From: Siphlonurus alternatus | Lineage: Eukaryota > Arthropoda > Insecta > Ephemeroptera > Siphlonuridae | Reading direction: 5' to 3' | NCBI GenBank assembly: GCA_949825025.1 | Contig: OX463786.1 | Coordinates: 17,741,911-17,805,910, forward strand | Length of the DNA: 64,000 nt | Part shown: piece after piece, positions 11,012-21,195 of the stretch | Layout of the letters: each line of letters starts with the position of its first letter | Position numbering within the stretch: position 1 is the stretch's first letter | The notes under the pieces: generated by a model | Told to the model about the DNA's origin: nothing | What the model saw: only the letters and a program-made list of their open reading frames with translations | Databases searched by the model: none | Program-made: the position numbers and the translations under genes

Positions 11012-14000
11012 CAACGGGAAACACAAACACACTACAATAATAAAAAAAATATATTTATATTCATTAATTAAAAATCAAACATTTCCTCCGTGATGTATAT
11101 TTTCCAGTCTGTCCTATTGAACGCTACGGGAGAGCCTGCAGTTCTTCCTGCGGCAAATGTAATGGCACCGCAAAGGCATGTCACTTCCATACTGGAGCGT
11201 GTATTGGTTGTCAGACAGGATGGAAAGGAGCTCGATGTGACAAACGTGAGTTCAGACGAGGCTATATACTTGATGACTGTAGGGGGTGGGACCCTTAATA
11301 GTGCGTAATGTAAAATATTTGGAAAGAATTAATGGAATCACTCTTTGTATTTTTTTCTGGCTAATATAGAGTTCAAAAAATTTTAATGCAGGAATGGATA
11401 GAGGTGCAAATTTATGCTACTATAATGATTTTTTTTTTCACTTTTTCTTAGAAATCGCTGGAACTATTTAAAAAAAATGTGTATATTAAAAGTTCAGTTT
11501 TAACTATATCACCACGCTCCTTTTTGCGGCGACAAAGTTCTATCTTTAAATGTCGCCTCTTGACGTCATAAAAAAGACTATAAATCTAAAAAACAAGACA
11601 TAGATTAGCATAACTTTGCAACCTCTATTCATTTCTACAGTATAAAATTTTAAGGATCTGTATAATTATATTCCATTCACTCCGTTTGAAGGTTTTGTGA
11701 TTAAAAATTTTAATCCGTTAAGGTTATTTTCTTATCTTTCGTCAATATAATAATAACCTTTAGTGAATATAGCGTTATAAACCACGCATACATTTTGATT
11801 TATTTCAGGAAAGAGGAACTTTGAGGTTTGAGGTGACTAATTCATGAATCATATCACATATAAAAAAGTCAACCTCACCATGTGATTCTTTTCTCCTGTT
11901 TATAAATAATTATAGACCTAAATTTCTTTGCAGCGATATACGTGGCTGTGTCTCTACATGATGCTGTGGAAGATTCAATTGAGCTGAAGATAAATGTGAC
12001 AAACCATCAGGATCTGGACACCTCAAATATAAGCAACTTTCAGTTGCAATATAAGGTATATATTATATTGTTTTTGTTGTTCGTTGTTAATAAATTATTA
12101 TATATCGGATTCTTGCATATCTTATCAGTCTTATCACTGTTTCTCATATTTTAATACAAGATGTTCCTTAATTATATCCAGTTTTATGGAATGTTTACTA
12201 CATAATATATGAAGTAATAATATTTTTAATTGATACTGTGTAATTAATTAAAAATATATGTTATGTTTTGAATATGATACAAACAAAAAATATAGTAAAA
12301 TAGTAAAAATTAAAAAAAAAATGTCTCATCATGCTCCTGTCATAAGAAAATCAATCATAATTATACATCTAAATGGATTCTTCTATCAATTAATTCCCGG
12401 TTGAAATAAATTTCATCTTTTATTTGCTATTAAGCTCTCCTCTCGTCAAATTCCTCCTATTTTGCATTATTTTGGAGGGAAATAAAGGGAAAAATATGAA
12501 ATTACGTCTTCTTTCCTTTTATATATTTTAAAAATATTGTCTCCATTTATTTATCCTCACTTTGAGCGAGGAGGAAATAAGATGTGTTTTTGAGGTAAAA
12601 ATATTAGGTTAAGACGTGTTAAGGATGAATGGAGTATCGACCTCAATTTTTTTTTTTTTATTGAAGAAATAGATAGAACTTGTAAAATTATGCTACCCTG
12701 ATTTGTTTCAGATTTTTTAGAGACCGGGAACTATATTTAAAAAATTATTGAAAGTTCTTTTTGTGACGTCACGAGACGCCGCTCCTTAAAAAAAAGATAG
12801 GACTTGCCGCCACGTGACGTCACAAAAAGGACTTTCAATAATTTTTTAAAAATAGTTCAGGACTCGAAAAAATCTGAAAAAATTCAGGGTAGCATAACTT
12901 TGCACGCTCTATCCATTTCTGCAATAAAAAAAATTGAGGTCGATACTCCACTGAAGACGATTTTTTTAAAACTATATATATAGGGTTGTATGGCATATTT
13001 CATTTCATTTCATTTTTATTCAACCACTGGTTATACAAGTACAACATGGATTACGTCAATATAAAAAATAATAGAAAACTAAGACACAAACAACAATATA
13101 GCAACAATTAAATAGCATCCATAATATTAAAATAAAATACATGAAATTATATAATTATAAAAAACAAAAATATATAGCAATATAGAATATACTTACTATA
13201 ATAAGTATATTATATATATTTTTCCCCCTCTATTAGCTCATTAGAAATTGATCTTTTTAACATAATTACAATGAGAATTGATGTTCATTCTTCTTAATTT
13301 CAGATTCCTGATGACCCCGAGTGGACGAACCACGTCGCGGTGTTATCTTGGCCCCCCTTCAGTTCCGTCACAATCAGTGAACTCAGGAGAAACAAGGACT
13401 ACCTGGTGCGAGGGGTGGTGTTGGACAAAGACAGGGTGCCCATCAAACCACAAGACCCGGAGGTGTTGAGGGTCACCACCAAGTGCAGACCTGTCGGTGA
13501 GTCCTCAACTATTTTCGAGCATGAAATTGTTTAGAATGGAATAAGTTTTCAATTTGAGGAATCATGCAGTTTTTTTTTAGGGATTATTGTTCAATTTCCA
13601 TTAAAATTTGTGGGGAATTGAGAGCATGAATGCAAAGAGGATAATTTCAGAGTGATGTTGTATCTATCATTCAGACAATAACATTTTAGTTTTTGTAATT
13701 TGATCTTGATATTTAATATATAAATACCTCTAGACGGGGACTCATTTGTTTTAAACATGAAGTCTGAGGAGCAAATTTATTTTTTTAGATGATCGCTCTT
13801 TTTCTCTTAAAGTTCCTTCAAAAAGTAATACAAGTCGGAATATAACGTTCAAATTTTATTGTTAATTATTGTTATTATTGTTAATTTGGGCTTGATCTGT
13901 TTCAAATTTTGTTTATTTTTTTAATAATTTAATTAGTTAAAAATATGCAACTTTCGATGCACCCCTTTAATAATTGCATGCTTAATTATTTAAATCCACA

Positions 14001-14331
14001 AATTATTATTAATAAGTTCTATAAAAATAATATAATTTTATCTATTTTAGAATCAGATCTGTCATTTTATTCTCTTTTGTAACTGTAAAAAAAGATAGAA
14101 ATACTATTTTGCAATTTTAAATATTTTAATTATTTTATATATAGCATTGCAGTTAGGCGTATTATATTATAGAGTATATGCATGTGTATATTATACAAGT
14201 AGACATTGTTTTCTAGCAGTTTATTATACTGCGACTGATTTTTAAAGTAGATTACATGTGTTGGCTACAATGTGTATATATTTTTTCCTTTCATCTAAAT
14301 TTTTATTTCTTCCTTTTAATGAGTAAATTTA

Positions 14332-14377
<46 letters not shown>

Positions 14378-17300
14378 CAAAATTCAAATTGTTTTATTCG
14401 TCAATTTCGACACATACAAATACAAACATTAAAAGAAATGCAAGCACCTTGAATTAGAAGGTTTGACACGTCGACAAAACAAAATATTATTATTAGAATT
14501 TACATTGTAAGTAAGCCTCCACACTGTAGATTGTAGAAACAACAAACAGTTAACAACAATCTCACAGATTTTTTAAAATTACTATAATTTGAAACTTGTT
14601 TGATACATATAGGTAGCTTATTATACAATCTAATACACATTGCGAGAGGACCTTTATTACAAAGTTCGAGCCTGCATATTCTGCATATCAGTTCTGTTAT
14701 TGTTAAATTTTTGTTCCTAGTATGATAGTTGTAATTTTTTGGTACATTAAAATATTCTTCATATTGTTTCCTAACAAAACATACACATTCTAGGATAAAC
14801 TGGCAAGGTAGGGGTAATATTCCCTCTTCTGTAAATTTTGTAACACAAGTTTCAAACCTTTTAAGGTTAAATATAGTTCGAATTGCTTTTTTTTGCAATA
14901 TAAAAATACATTCAGAGTCTATAGAATTACCCCAGAATATTATACCATATCTCATATGTGAATGCAAATTTGCTTAGTACAAAGTCATTAAACATTTTTT
15001 ATCACAGACATTTTTTAATTCATTTAATGCAAATATTGTGCTAGCTAATTTATTTCTTAAGTGGTCAATATGATTTACCCATCTTAAATTACTATCCACA
15101 TACAATCCAAGAAATTTAACATGATCTTTTATATCAATATTTGTATTATTTATATTAATTTTATCAATAAATGTGGTCTTGTTTTGTATAGTCTTGAATA
15201 TTACAGCTTCTGTTTTACTTTTATTCATTGACAAACCATTATTTGAGAACCATTCTTCTATGTGAGGAATTATAATATTTATTTTAAAAGCAAGGGACTC
15301 ATTAGTAGGTGCAGAAATCTTTATACTGGTATCATCGGCAAACAATGTTGGGTCACATTTATGTAAAAAACAAATATCAGGAAGATCATTAATATACAAG
15401 AGGAACAATATTGGGCCTAATATGGAACCCTGCGCTACAGAACAGGTTAATACACGATCTTGTGATTTAAAATTACAAGCATTTCCCTTTGAATCCACTT
15501 TTGTTAAAGTTACATATTGTTTGCGGCCAGTTACAAAAGATCTTAACCAATCATTATATACATATACCCCTAATGCCATGCCTGTTTAATTTATACAATA
15601 ATAATTCATGATCTACAGTATCGAATGCTTTCGATAAGTCCAGAAAAATACCAGCAGTTTTATATCTTGAATCAATATCATTTAAAAAATATTATTAATC
15701 ATGTTAAAAATTGCTGTTTCAGTACTTTTACCAGATTGAAAACCATGTTGAAACTTCGATAAAATATTGTGAACTTTTAGGAATTTAAGTAGTCTTTTAT
15801 AAAATATTTTTTCAAAAAGTTTTGAAAAACAAGATAACAAACTAACTGGCCTGTAATTACACAATTGTAATTGTAATTACAATTGTAATTGTAAGTGTAA
15901 TTGTGTCACTTTTACATCCTTTTTTATACAATGGGTTTACTTGTGCGGTTTTTAAAATGCGAGGAAATGTACCATTATCTATACTCAAATTATACAAGTA
16001 TGAAAGTATATACAAAATACCATGTGAACATTTTTTAAAAACATTATCAGGAATATTATCAAAACCAGAAGATTTCTTATTTTTAAAAGAATTAATTATG
16101 TTTTTTATTTCAACAGGAGAAGTTGGTTCATGGAACATTGAATTTTTATTTAGAGGAATACTTGATTCATAATAGACAATAATGGTTGCATTTTTTTATT
16201 TCATAATTAGAAAATATACATTAAATGAAGCTTTCCTGAATTTTTTCAGATTTTTTGGAGTGCGGAAACTAATTTTAAAAAAAGATTTAAAATGTCTGAA
16301 TTTGGGTGGTACACCTGATGGGACAACCGTGACGTCATCGACAGCCAATCACAGCAGCCGTGACATCATCAACAGCCAATCACAGCACGACAAATGACGT
16401 CACGGTTGTCCCATCAGGTGTACCACCCGAATTCAGGTATTTTAAATTTTTTTTTAAAATTAGTTCCCGCACTCCAAAAAATCCGAAAAAATTCAGAAAA
16501 GCATAATTTTAGGTATAGTTTCTAATTATGAAATAAAAAAATGCAACCATTATTGTCTATTATAATTTATATTATTGTTAGTTCCGAGACTTGTATTTTG
16601 TTTGATATTATTCACACTTGATTCGAAATATTCACTAAAACTTTCAACAATATTTTGAGGATCTTTTGTAATTTTATTTTGAATATTTAGAGAATCAATA
16701 CAAATTTTTGTTTTGGATTTACCTTGTCTTGTTCTGATAATTTCCCACATAGCTGCACTTTTGTTAGACGAAGCATTAGTAACGTTTGTATTATATATTT
16801 TTTTTGCAGTAGCTACCAACTTGAAATATAATTTTTTATAACATTTACTTTACTCTTTTGTCCATTTTTGAGGATATAATTTAGAAAGTTTTGTTAAAAT
16901 TTTAATTTTTTTCTGTGAAATTCTCAGACCTTTGGTCTTCCATTTATTATATATTTATATATATATTATATATGCATATATAATTAATAATTTTTCTATT
17001 TTCCTGCATGGTGCTTACATGCATGCTTACAAAAAGTTTATATTTAAATTTGGAAGTAAAATAATGAAAAGTTTTTAAAATAATTATATCGATTTTTCTA
17101 TTAATTTCAGAATTGTCCGAGTTCACAGTGACTCCACACGAAACATACTTCACAGTGAACGTGAAGGTAAAAAACTTTTGTTATATCATACATTTCATTT
17201 ACTAACAATTATTACGTTATTGTTCAAGGACCCCGATGAAATTTGTCGTACTGACAAATATTGGGTAGGGGTGGGGGTGAACGTCAAAAATTATCATCTT

Positions 17301-19632
17301 TTCCACCTGAAGGACCTACCTACAAATATAACTGGACTTAAAGCAGACACTGAATACAATTTGACATTTTCCATAAGAAGCCACGAAAAACAATTTGAGG
17401 AAGTTTATAAGACCACACCAGGACGTGAGTATAAAAGTTTATTCGTTCACAAACTATAATATATATATGCATTCAGACGACATGTATATATTCCAAACAC
17501 GTATATAAAAAATAAATAATAAGATTGAAAATATAACGTTAATTAACTTTAATTAAAGCACATGTGAATAATAGATTTTTTTGCAACACCTATTTGTAAC
17601 ATGACGAAAAATATAAATTTTGTGGATCGTATTATTTTATAATTTAAATAATAATTATCATTATAGTAAATTAACATAATGACTCGTGTATGCATTAAAA
17701 CGCTATAATACAAATATAATAAACAATAATATTAACGTATCATACTTATATATATATGAAGTGCAATGCTAGCACAAATTTTCTAATAGTTTTCATACTT
17801 ATATAAATTCTGATGTATATTTATGATGTACCAGTCGTATCTATTTCAGATTGATATAATTTTCAAACAAATATACAACGTGAGTCACGAGAGTGGACAC
17901 CGGAGCAGGTATTTTGGGTTAGGCAACGTCAACCAGCCGGCACGTTATGACGTCACGTCTCGACCCTCCGAGCTCGCGCTCGCTGTTATCAGCCAAGCCG
18001 TGTGGCGATCGAGTTGGTTAAAACAGTTTTGGATCATCGCTTGGAATTCCAAGCGATGAAGAATGTTATCAAGTGATAGCCAAAATTAATTTAAATTTAT
18101 CCTCTTATTTAAGCTCGGTTCTCATGACGTGTCCACAGCCCCCGGCCCCGTGGAGTCTCTGTCAGTCGACACGTCAGACTCGGTCAGTGCGAGGGTCACG
18201 TGGGCAGCGCCACTTCGCACCGGCGGCAACATCAAGAACTACTTCGTCACGAGTCAGGTATTGTGTTTGTGCTTGGTTGTTCGAAAAAAAAGTTGGAAAC
18301 TTTTTATTTTTGCTTTTTACTATTAAATTTAAATATAATTAAATTTAAATGTAATTAATAAAAGTGCCGTTTTCAAGGGTGCATGTTTACAAAATACTTG
18401 CCATTCTAAAAGAAGATTATTTATTTTGCCACAACAATGCAACATTTTTGTCTTCTCAAAATTTGCCACAATGTAATTTAAATGACAAATGAGGGCATCA
18501 CTATATACCAATATATTATTTTTAATTGTGCTGTACTAATTCAACGTGACTTCTTGCAGAAATGCCACTACGTCCACAATGAAAAATACAACTGCAACGA
18601 CGAATCTCGAGTACACACTGCCGCAACTCTAGCCACTTCTGGCCACGTCACTTTAGCCATCATCCCCCTCGCCTCCCTCGCACCAAACTCTCGATATCAA
18701 GTCGCAGTGTGGGCAGTCACAGAGGAGGAGGGACCACGGGAGTTCTTCGAGTTCACCACGCCGTTAGGTGAGACGAAATTTTAGTGGCTTTTCGATTTGC
18801 ATTATAATATAAATATGGAGTCAATATATTATAACTAAAGCAATTAATATTCTGGCTTACATCACACATTACAACAACATGTTAAAGCAAAAGTGATTCA
18901 AATGCGAAAACAGAAGCACACCAAACGCTTTTTTTTTTAATTTGTTTATTCAGAGACGAAACACATATCCATTATTACATGATACAACATAATTGTATGC
19001 ATGGTAAACCCCAAGAGTTTGAAAACTTATATACGGGGAACGTCAGATAGAAATATATATAGTTACATATATAATAGTTAAGATAACAAATCACATATCA
19101 AATAAAATTCAATAAAAAAAAATAAAATAAATCAAGCTAGATGTTACACTGCACTCAAGAACAAATAAGACAAAATGTAATTTATTTCAGCACCCGGTGC
19201 GGTCCACAACTTTCTCACTAATTCAACATCAGGCGTGGTAGTTTGGAGTATTGTTGAGGATGTCTCCACCTACAATTTGTCTTACACGGTAAGTTAATTA
19301 AATTTGAGAGAGAGTGTAATTTTGTTAAAAATCAAAATTTCGAAGAAGATTTTTTTTTTATTTTTATTTTATAATATATATCATGCTTTTTTAATTCATC
19401 ATGTTGCAAATGTCAGTTCGTAAGTATGAATTTTATGTATAACATATGACTTTTTTTATTATTATCTTATATATATAATATATAATTCCTCGCCTCAGAA
19501 TAGAATTGCCCTAAGCACCACGAGGTTTTGATGCAAATAATGTGAGCCTTATGCTACTGTAACAGTATACTTATATTATGAGGCGATAAATTATATTTAT
19601 ATAATGTAGCATTTAGCACCAAATTTACTAGG

Positions 19633-19671
<39 letters not shown>

Positions 19672-21195
19672 GAGAACAAAAGAGAAGAGTTTACTTAAAA
19701 GAAATATCTCACATGATTAGTTATTTAGTTACATGTTGCAACATAAAATTATTGAGAATTCTAATAATAATTAAATCATGTTATTGTAATTAATTTCAAT
19801 TTTTGTTTTCTGCAGCCATTTACATAAAACAGAAAAATATTATTCCAACTTTTTTATATGCTGGATATAAACGAAGATTGATGTAAATTTACTTAAAAAT
19901 TTTAATTTTTTCTGAATTTTTTTTTAATTACTAATTTGGCAGCTCCATCTCAAAGGGGAAAAAATATACAGAGTTATAATTTTAGATTTTACCTTGTATT
20001 TGTTAAAATGTATAGTTTTAAATTATTTTAAATCATCTTCTGTCTCACTATTGTACACTACATTTCAATAAAAATTTCCGATACGACTATATTATATACT
20101 TTAAATTTGGGAACATTGCAGCTGCTACTGTGTGAGCCCAGCCCAGCCTGTCTTGATCACCGAGAAGAAGGCAGGGAGTCCTCGGCCTGGTACCTGGTGG
20201 AGAACAATTGGTTCCAGCTCCCTTACAAAGAAATGTTCCCCTCCGCCACATACAACGTGTCGGTGTCCGCTCTCAAAGTGTACCTGGGTCCTCCGGCGTT
20301 TTATCTGGTCAAAACACCTGACGAAGGTAGGCTTTATTGTGTTGGTAAGCAATTGTATTTGGCGTAAAATTCAAAAGGTAGGGGGGTAAAATATATTTAT
20401 ATATGATGATTGAAAAATAAGTGTGTAGAGAATAATTAATTTTGAAAAATAAATTATAAAAATAAGCGAGTTCATCTAAATATAACGTGTCGAGATAATA
20501 AATTAAAATTAATTAAAAAAATATTTGTTTCTTGAATTTTTATGGCATTTATAATAATTTTTAAAAAATGAATTAAAAACAGATTACAATTTTTTTATAG
20601 TAATTATTAATATTTTATGGTAGAAAAAGGAAGAAAAATATTTAAAAAAAAGTACTCCCTTATATTATAAATAGCGACATAAACACATTAAAATTGTTAT
20701 AAAAAACACAAATACTGTGTTGCAAATTAATTTTTTTCTGATTTCTGCTTGTTGGTATATCATATAAAATAATGATTTACTCCTATAATTGTAATCATGG
20801 ACTCAGAGATTTCAATATTTAAGACACAACTAAAAATAATGAAACTGTTTCTCTATCTAATTTCAGAACCTACCAACTACGTTAACATCATTCTGATATC
20901 CCTCATCGTCATATTTGCAATTATCACAATCCTGGACGTTTTACGTTACAAATTCGGATATCTCCGTTGTAACATACCACGAGGGGAGTCCCTCGAACTC
21001 CGACCCCCCCAGCCACCCCCGCGCGCCCAGCCCTCCCATCAATTTCAACCCCAACACAACGAGGGTTACTTCGAGGTCCTGGAGAACCACGTGTATCAAG
21101 ACCCCGGGCTGGAGCGAGCCAAGAGCGAGGAACACGAGTACGAGGAGATCGGACCGGTGCAAGAGAACCATTATGACGAAATAGGACCCATATAG
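4739..21195 (+). CDS. Single-pass receptor: Methyltransf_FA, EGF-like, 4x FN3, TM, ITAM tail
   Basis: Nineteen exons join in phase: 4739-4805, 5726-5845, 6119-6289, 7073-7368, 7773-7971, 8208-8398, 8830-8959, 9445-9552, 10386-10535, 11108-11245, 11934-12055, 13304-13496, 17111-17166, 17229-17424, 18139-18257, 18560-18767, 19191-19288, 20122-20326 and 20867-21195. They give about 1031 residues. The product has a signal peptide (residues 1-22), a Methyltransf_FA-like domain (about 120-284), a beta-rich segment with paired Cys (285-427), Cys-rich EGF-like modules (427-523), four FN3-like modules (523-922), one TM helix (about 928-948) and an 80-residue tail. Each FN3 module spans two exons, with phase-1 borders and an internal phase-0 intron. 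The tail carries PPQPPPR (a class II SH3-ligand pattern) and Y1014-EEI-x7-Y1025-DEI, which fits an ITAM. A surface signalling receptor coupling to Src/Syk-type kinases is inferred; the ligand is unknown. Weak points: the acceptor of exon 6 lacks a pyrimidine tract, exon 8 could end at 9537, the intron after 7368 uses a GC donor, and a 5' non-coding exon probably exists upstream. Confidence 0.85.
5138..5691. mobile_element. GAGTATCGACCTC-family inverted-repeat element with an insertion
   Basis: The left arm starts at GGAGTATCG and the right end at GAGGTCGATACT. The core has the non-palindromic type with AGTTCAAACCCGACTTAGGC. The right arm is split at about 5430-5670 by about 240 bp of AT-rich DNA that looks like a LINE 3' end (TTATTTGTTATATTTATTCA). 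It lies in intron 1 of the receptor gene. Confidence 0.65.
6536..6838. mobile_element. GAGTATCGACCTC-family element
   Basis: Same family as 9072-9388, with arms GATAGAGGGTGCAAAGTTAT and GAGGCCGATACTCCATTT. The core contains TAGGTTCAAACCCAAG followed by ACTTTTTAGCAATACTT. It lies in intron 3 of the receptor gene and its outermost left arm is degraded. Confidence 0.65.
7073..7971 (+). other. Methyltransf_FA-like domain exons of the receptor
   Basis: Exons 4 and 5 encode a block starting [17 protein letters not shown], with [13 protein letters not shown] in the middle, then [21 protein letters not shown] and RPGYIRF. The order of a strand with dA.i.l, a GGWGn.rS.IR-like segment, W..F.i, l.W.D..P and a final G.irf strand matches the farnesoic acid O-methyltransferase (Methyltransf_FA, PF12248) fold found in arthropod FAMeT and in several extracellular proteins. 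The name does not prove enzymatic activity; an adhesive or ligand-binding role is as likely here. Confidence 0.65.
8440..8690. repeat. Interspersed repeat family D, copy 1
   Basis: A block shared with 12410-12620, 28997-29225 and, inverted, 34975-35195. Signature pieces are CATCTTTTATTTACGTTTAAT, TTTTGCACCA, GAGATTACGT and GAAATAA.ATG.TTTTTGAG. It looks like a short non-coding transposon; ends are not resolved. Confidence 0.55.
9072..9388. mobile_element. GAGTATCGACCTC-family element
   Basis: The arms ATGGAGTATTGACCTC and the complemented right end around AGTCGATACT enclose the asymmetric core with GGGGGCGTGGGTTGAAACC. It lies in intron 7 of the receptor gene. Confidence 0.7.
9721..10010. 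mobile_element. TAGAGGCTTCAAG-family MITE
   Basis: Ends are ATAGAGGCTTCAAGTGATGC and ACTTGAAGCCTCTATT in inverted orientation. Near the right end it carries the conserved ACATAGGTTTGGTATAGCGG-type and GTGGGAACACCG blocks shared with 34720-34946, 47787-48100, 57090-57318 and 60833-61060. It is non-coding and lies in intron 8 of the receptor gene. Confidence 0.65.
10561..10880. mobile_element. GAGTATCGACCTC-family element, palindromic CRE core
   Basis: A nearly complete copy: left arm GAGTATCGACCTCAATTTTT, right arm its complement, and a core with two inverted TGACGTCAC sites around GAGACGCCGCTCCTTAA. It lies in intron 9 of the receptor gene. Non-coding. Confidence 0.75.
10937..11009. repeat. 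(CT)n microsatellite
   Basis: About 36 CT units in intron 9 of the receptor gene. Confidence 0.9.
11367..11655. mobile_element. GAGTATCGACCTC-family element, diverged
   Basis: Arms with GGAATGGATAGAGGTGCAAA and the complementary TTGCAACCTCTATTCATTTC are recognisable. The core keeps TTGACGTCATAAAAAGACT. The ends are eroded. It lies in intron 10 of the receptor gene. Confidence 0.55.
12410..12620. repeat. Interspersed repeat family D, copy 2
   Basis: It shares TTTCATCTTTTATTTGCTATT, CCTATTTTGCATTATTTTGG, ATTACGTCTTCTTTCC and GAGGAAATAAGATGTGTTTT with copies at 8440 and 28997. It lies in intron 11 of the receptor gene, immediately before another element. Confidence 0.55.
12629..12952. mobile_element. 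GAGTATCGACCTC-family element, palindromic CRE core
   Basis: Well-preserved arms AATGGAGTATCGACCTCAAT and their complement enclose a core GTGACGTCACGAGACGCCGC then GCCGCCACGTGACGTCAC. It lies in intron 11 of the receptor gene. Confidence 0.75.
12998..13150 (-). mobile_element. LINE 3'-end-like fragment
   Basis: (TTTCA)n followed by TTTTTATTCAACCACTGG resembles the complemented 3' end of a non-LTR retrotransposon with an oligomeric tail. No coding sequence is present. Confidence 0.35.
14336..14374. repeat. (TA)n microsatellite
   Basis: About 19 TA units. They abut the 3' end of the LINE at 14376-16948, possibly its integration site or tail. Confidence 0.85.
14376..16948 (-). pseudogene. Broken Jockey-type LINE ORF2 (reverse transcriptase)
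   Basis: Read on the minus strand, fragments keep the order of a non-LTR polymerase: a pre-RT stretch ([15 protein letters not shown], 16.8 kb), [14 protein letters not shown] (16.06 kb), [20 protein letters not shown] (15.85 kb), [15 protein letters not shown] (15.76 kb), the catalytic FADD motif in [10 protein letters not shown] (15.33 kb), then the C-terminal region with [10 protein letters not shown] (14.96 kb). The copy is 5'-truncated and dead. It is split by a foldback insertion (16170-16562), disrupted by a small TTACAATTG expansion near 15860-15900, and frameshifted or stopped near 14970, 15600 and 15690. It sits in intron 12 of the receptor gene, antisense to it. Family assignment (Jockey/CR1-like) is by motif resemblance. 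Confidence 0.85.
16170..16562. mobile_element. Foldback element inserted in the LINE
   Basis: Arms of about 160 bp are inverted copies, starting ATAATAGACAATAATGG and ending CCATTATTGTCTATTAT. The centre has ACGTCA sites flanking repeats of CAGCCAATCACAGCA. The LINE reading frame is interrupted exactly here. Removing the element with one 2-bp AT copy would rejoin it in frame, so insertion came after the LINE. Confidence 0.8.
18935..19150 (-). mobile_element. LINE 3'-end-like fragment
   Basis: A T-run then AATTTGTTTATTCAGAGACG and an AT-rich body resembles the complemented 3' end of a non-LTR element. It lies in intron 16 of the receptor gene. Weak evidence. Confidence 0.3.
19636..19669. repeat. 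Poly-T run
   Basis: A run of 34 T in intron 17 of the receptor gene, possibly a retroposon tail. Confidence 0.8.
20867..21195 (+). other. Transmembrane segment and ITAM tail exon
   Basis: The last coding exon encodes a hydrophobic helix ([17 protein letters not shown]), a basic stop-transfer region (RYKFGYLR), then the tail. The tail has PPQPPPR matching the class II SH3-ligand pattern, ENHVYQD, and finally [19 protein letters not shown] at the extreme C-terminus. YxxI-x7-YxxI with acidic residues before each Tyr is the ITAM pattern. YEEI is also the preferred ligand of Src-family SH2 domains. All are encoded by one exon. Confidence 0.8.

Noticed and set aside
17850..17879. Possible 30-base cassette exon with TTTCAG acceptor and GTGAGT donor
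   Set aside because: Its length is a multiple of 3, but in the required phase it introduces a TGA stop; kept only as a possible poison exon.
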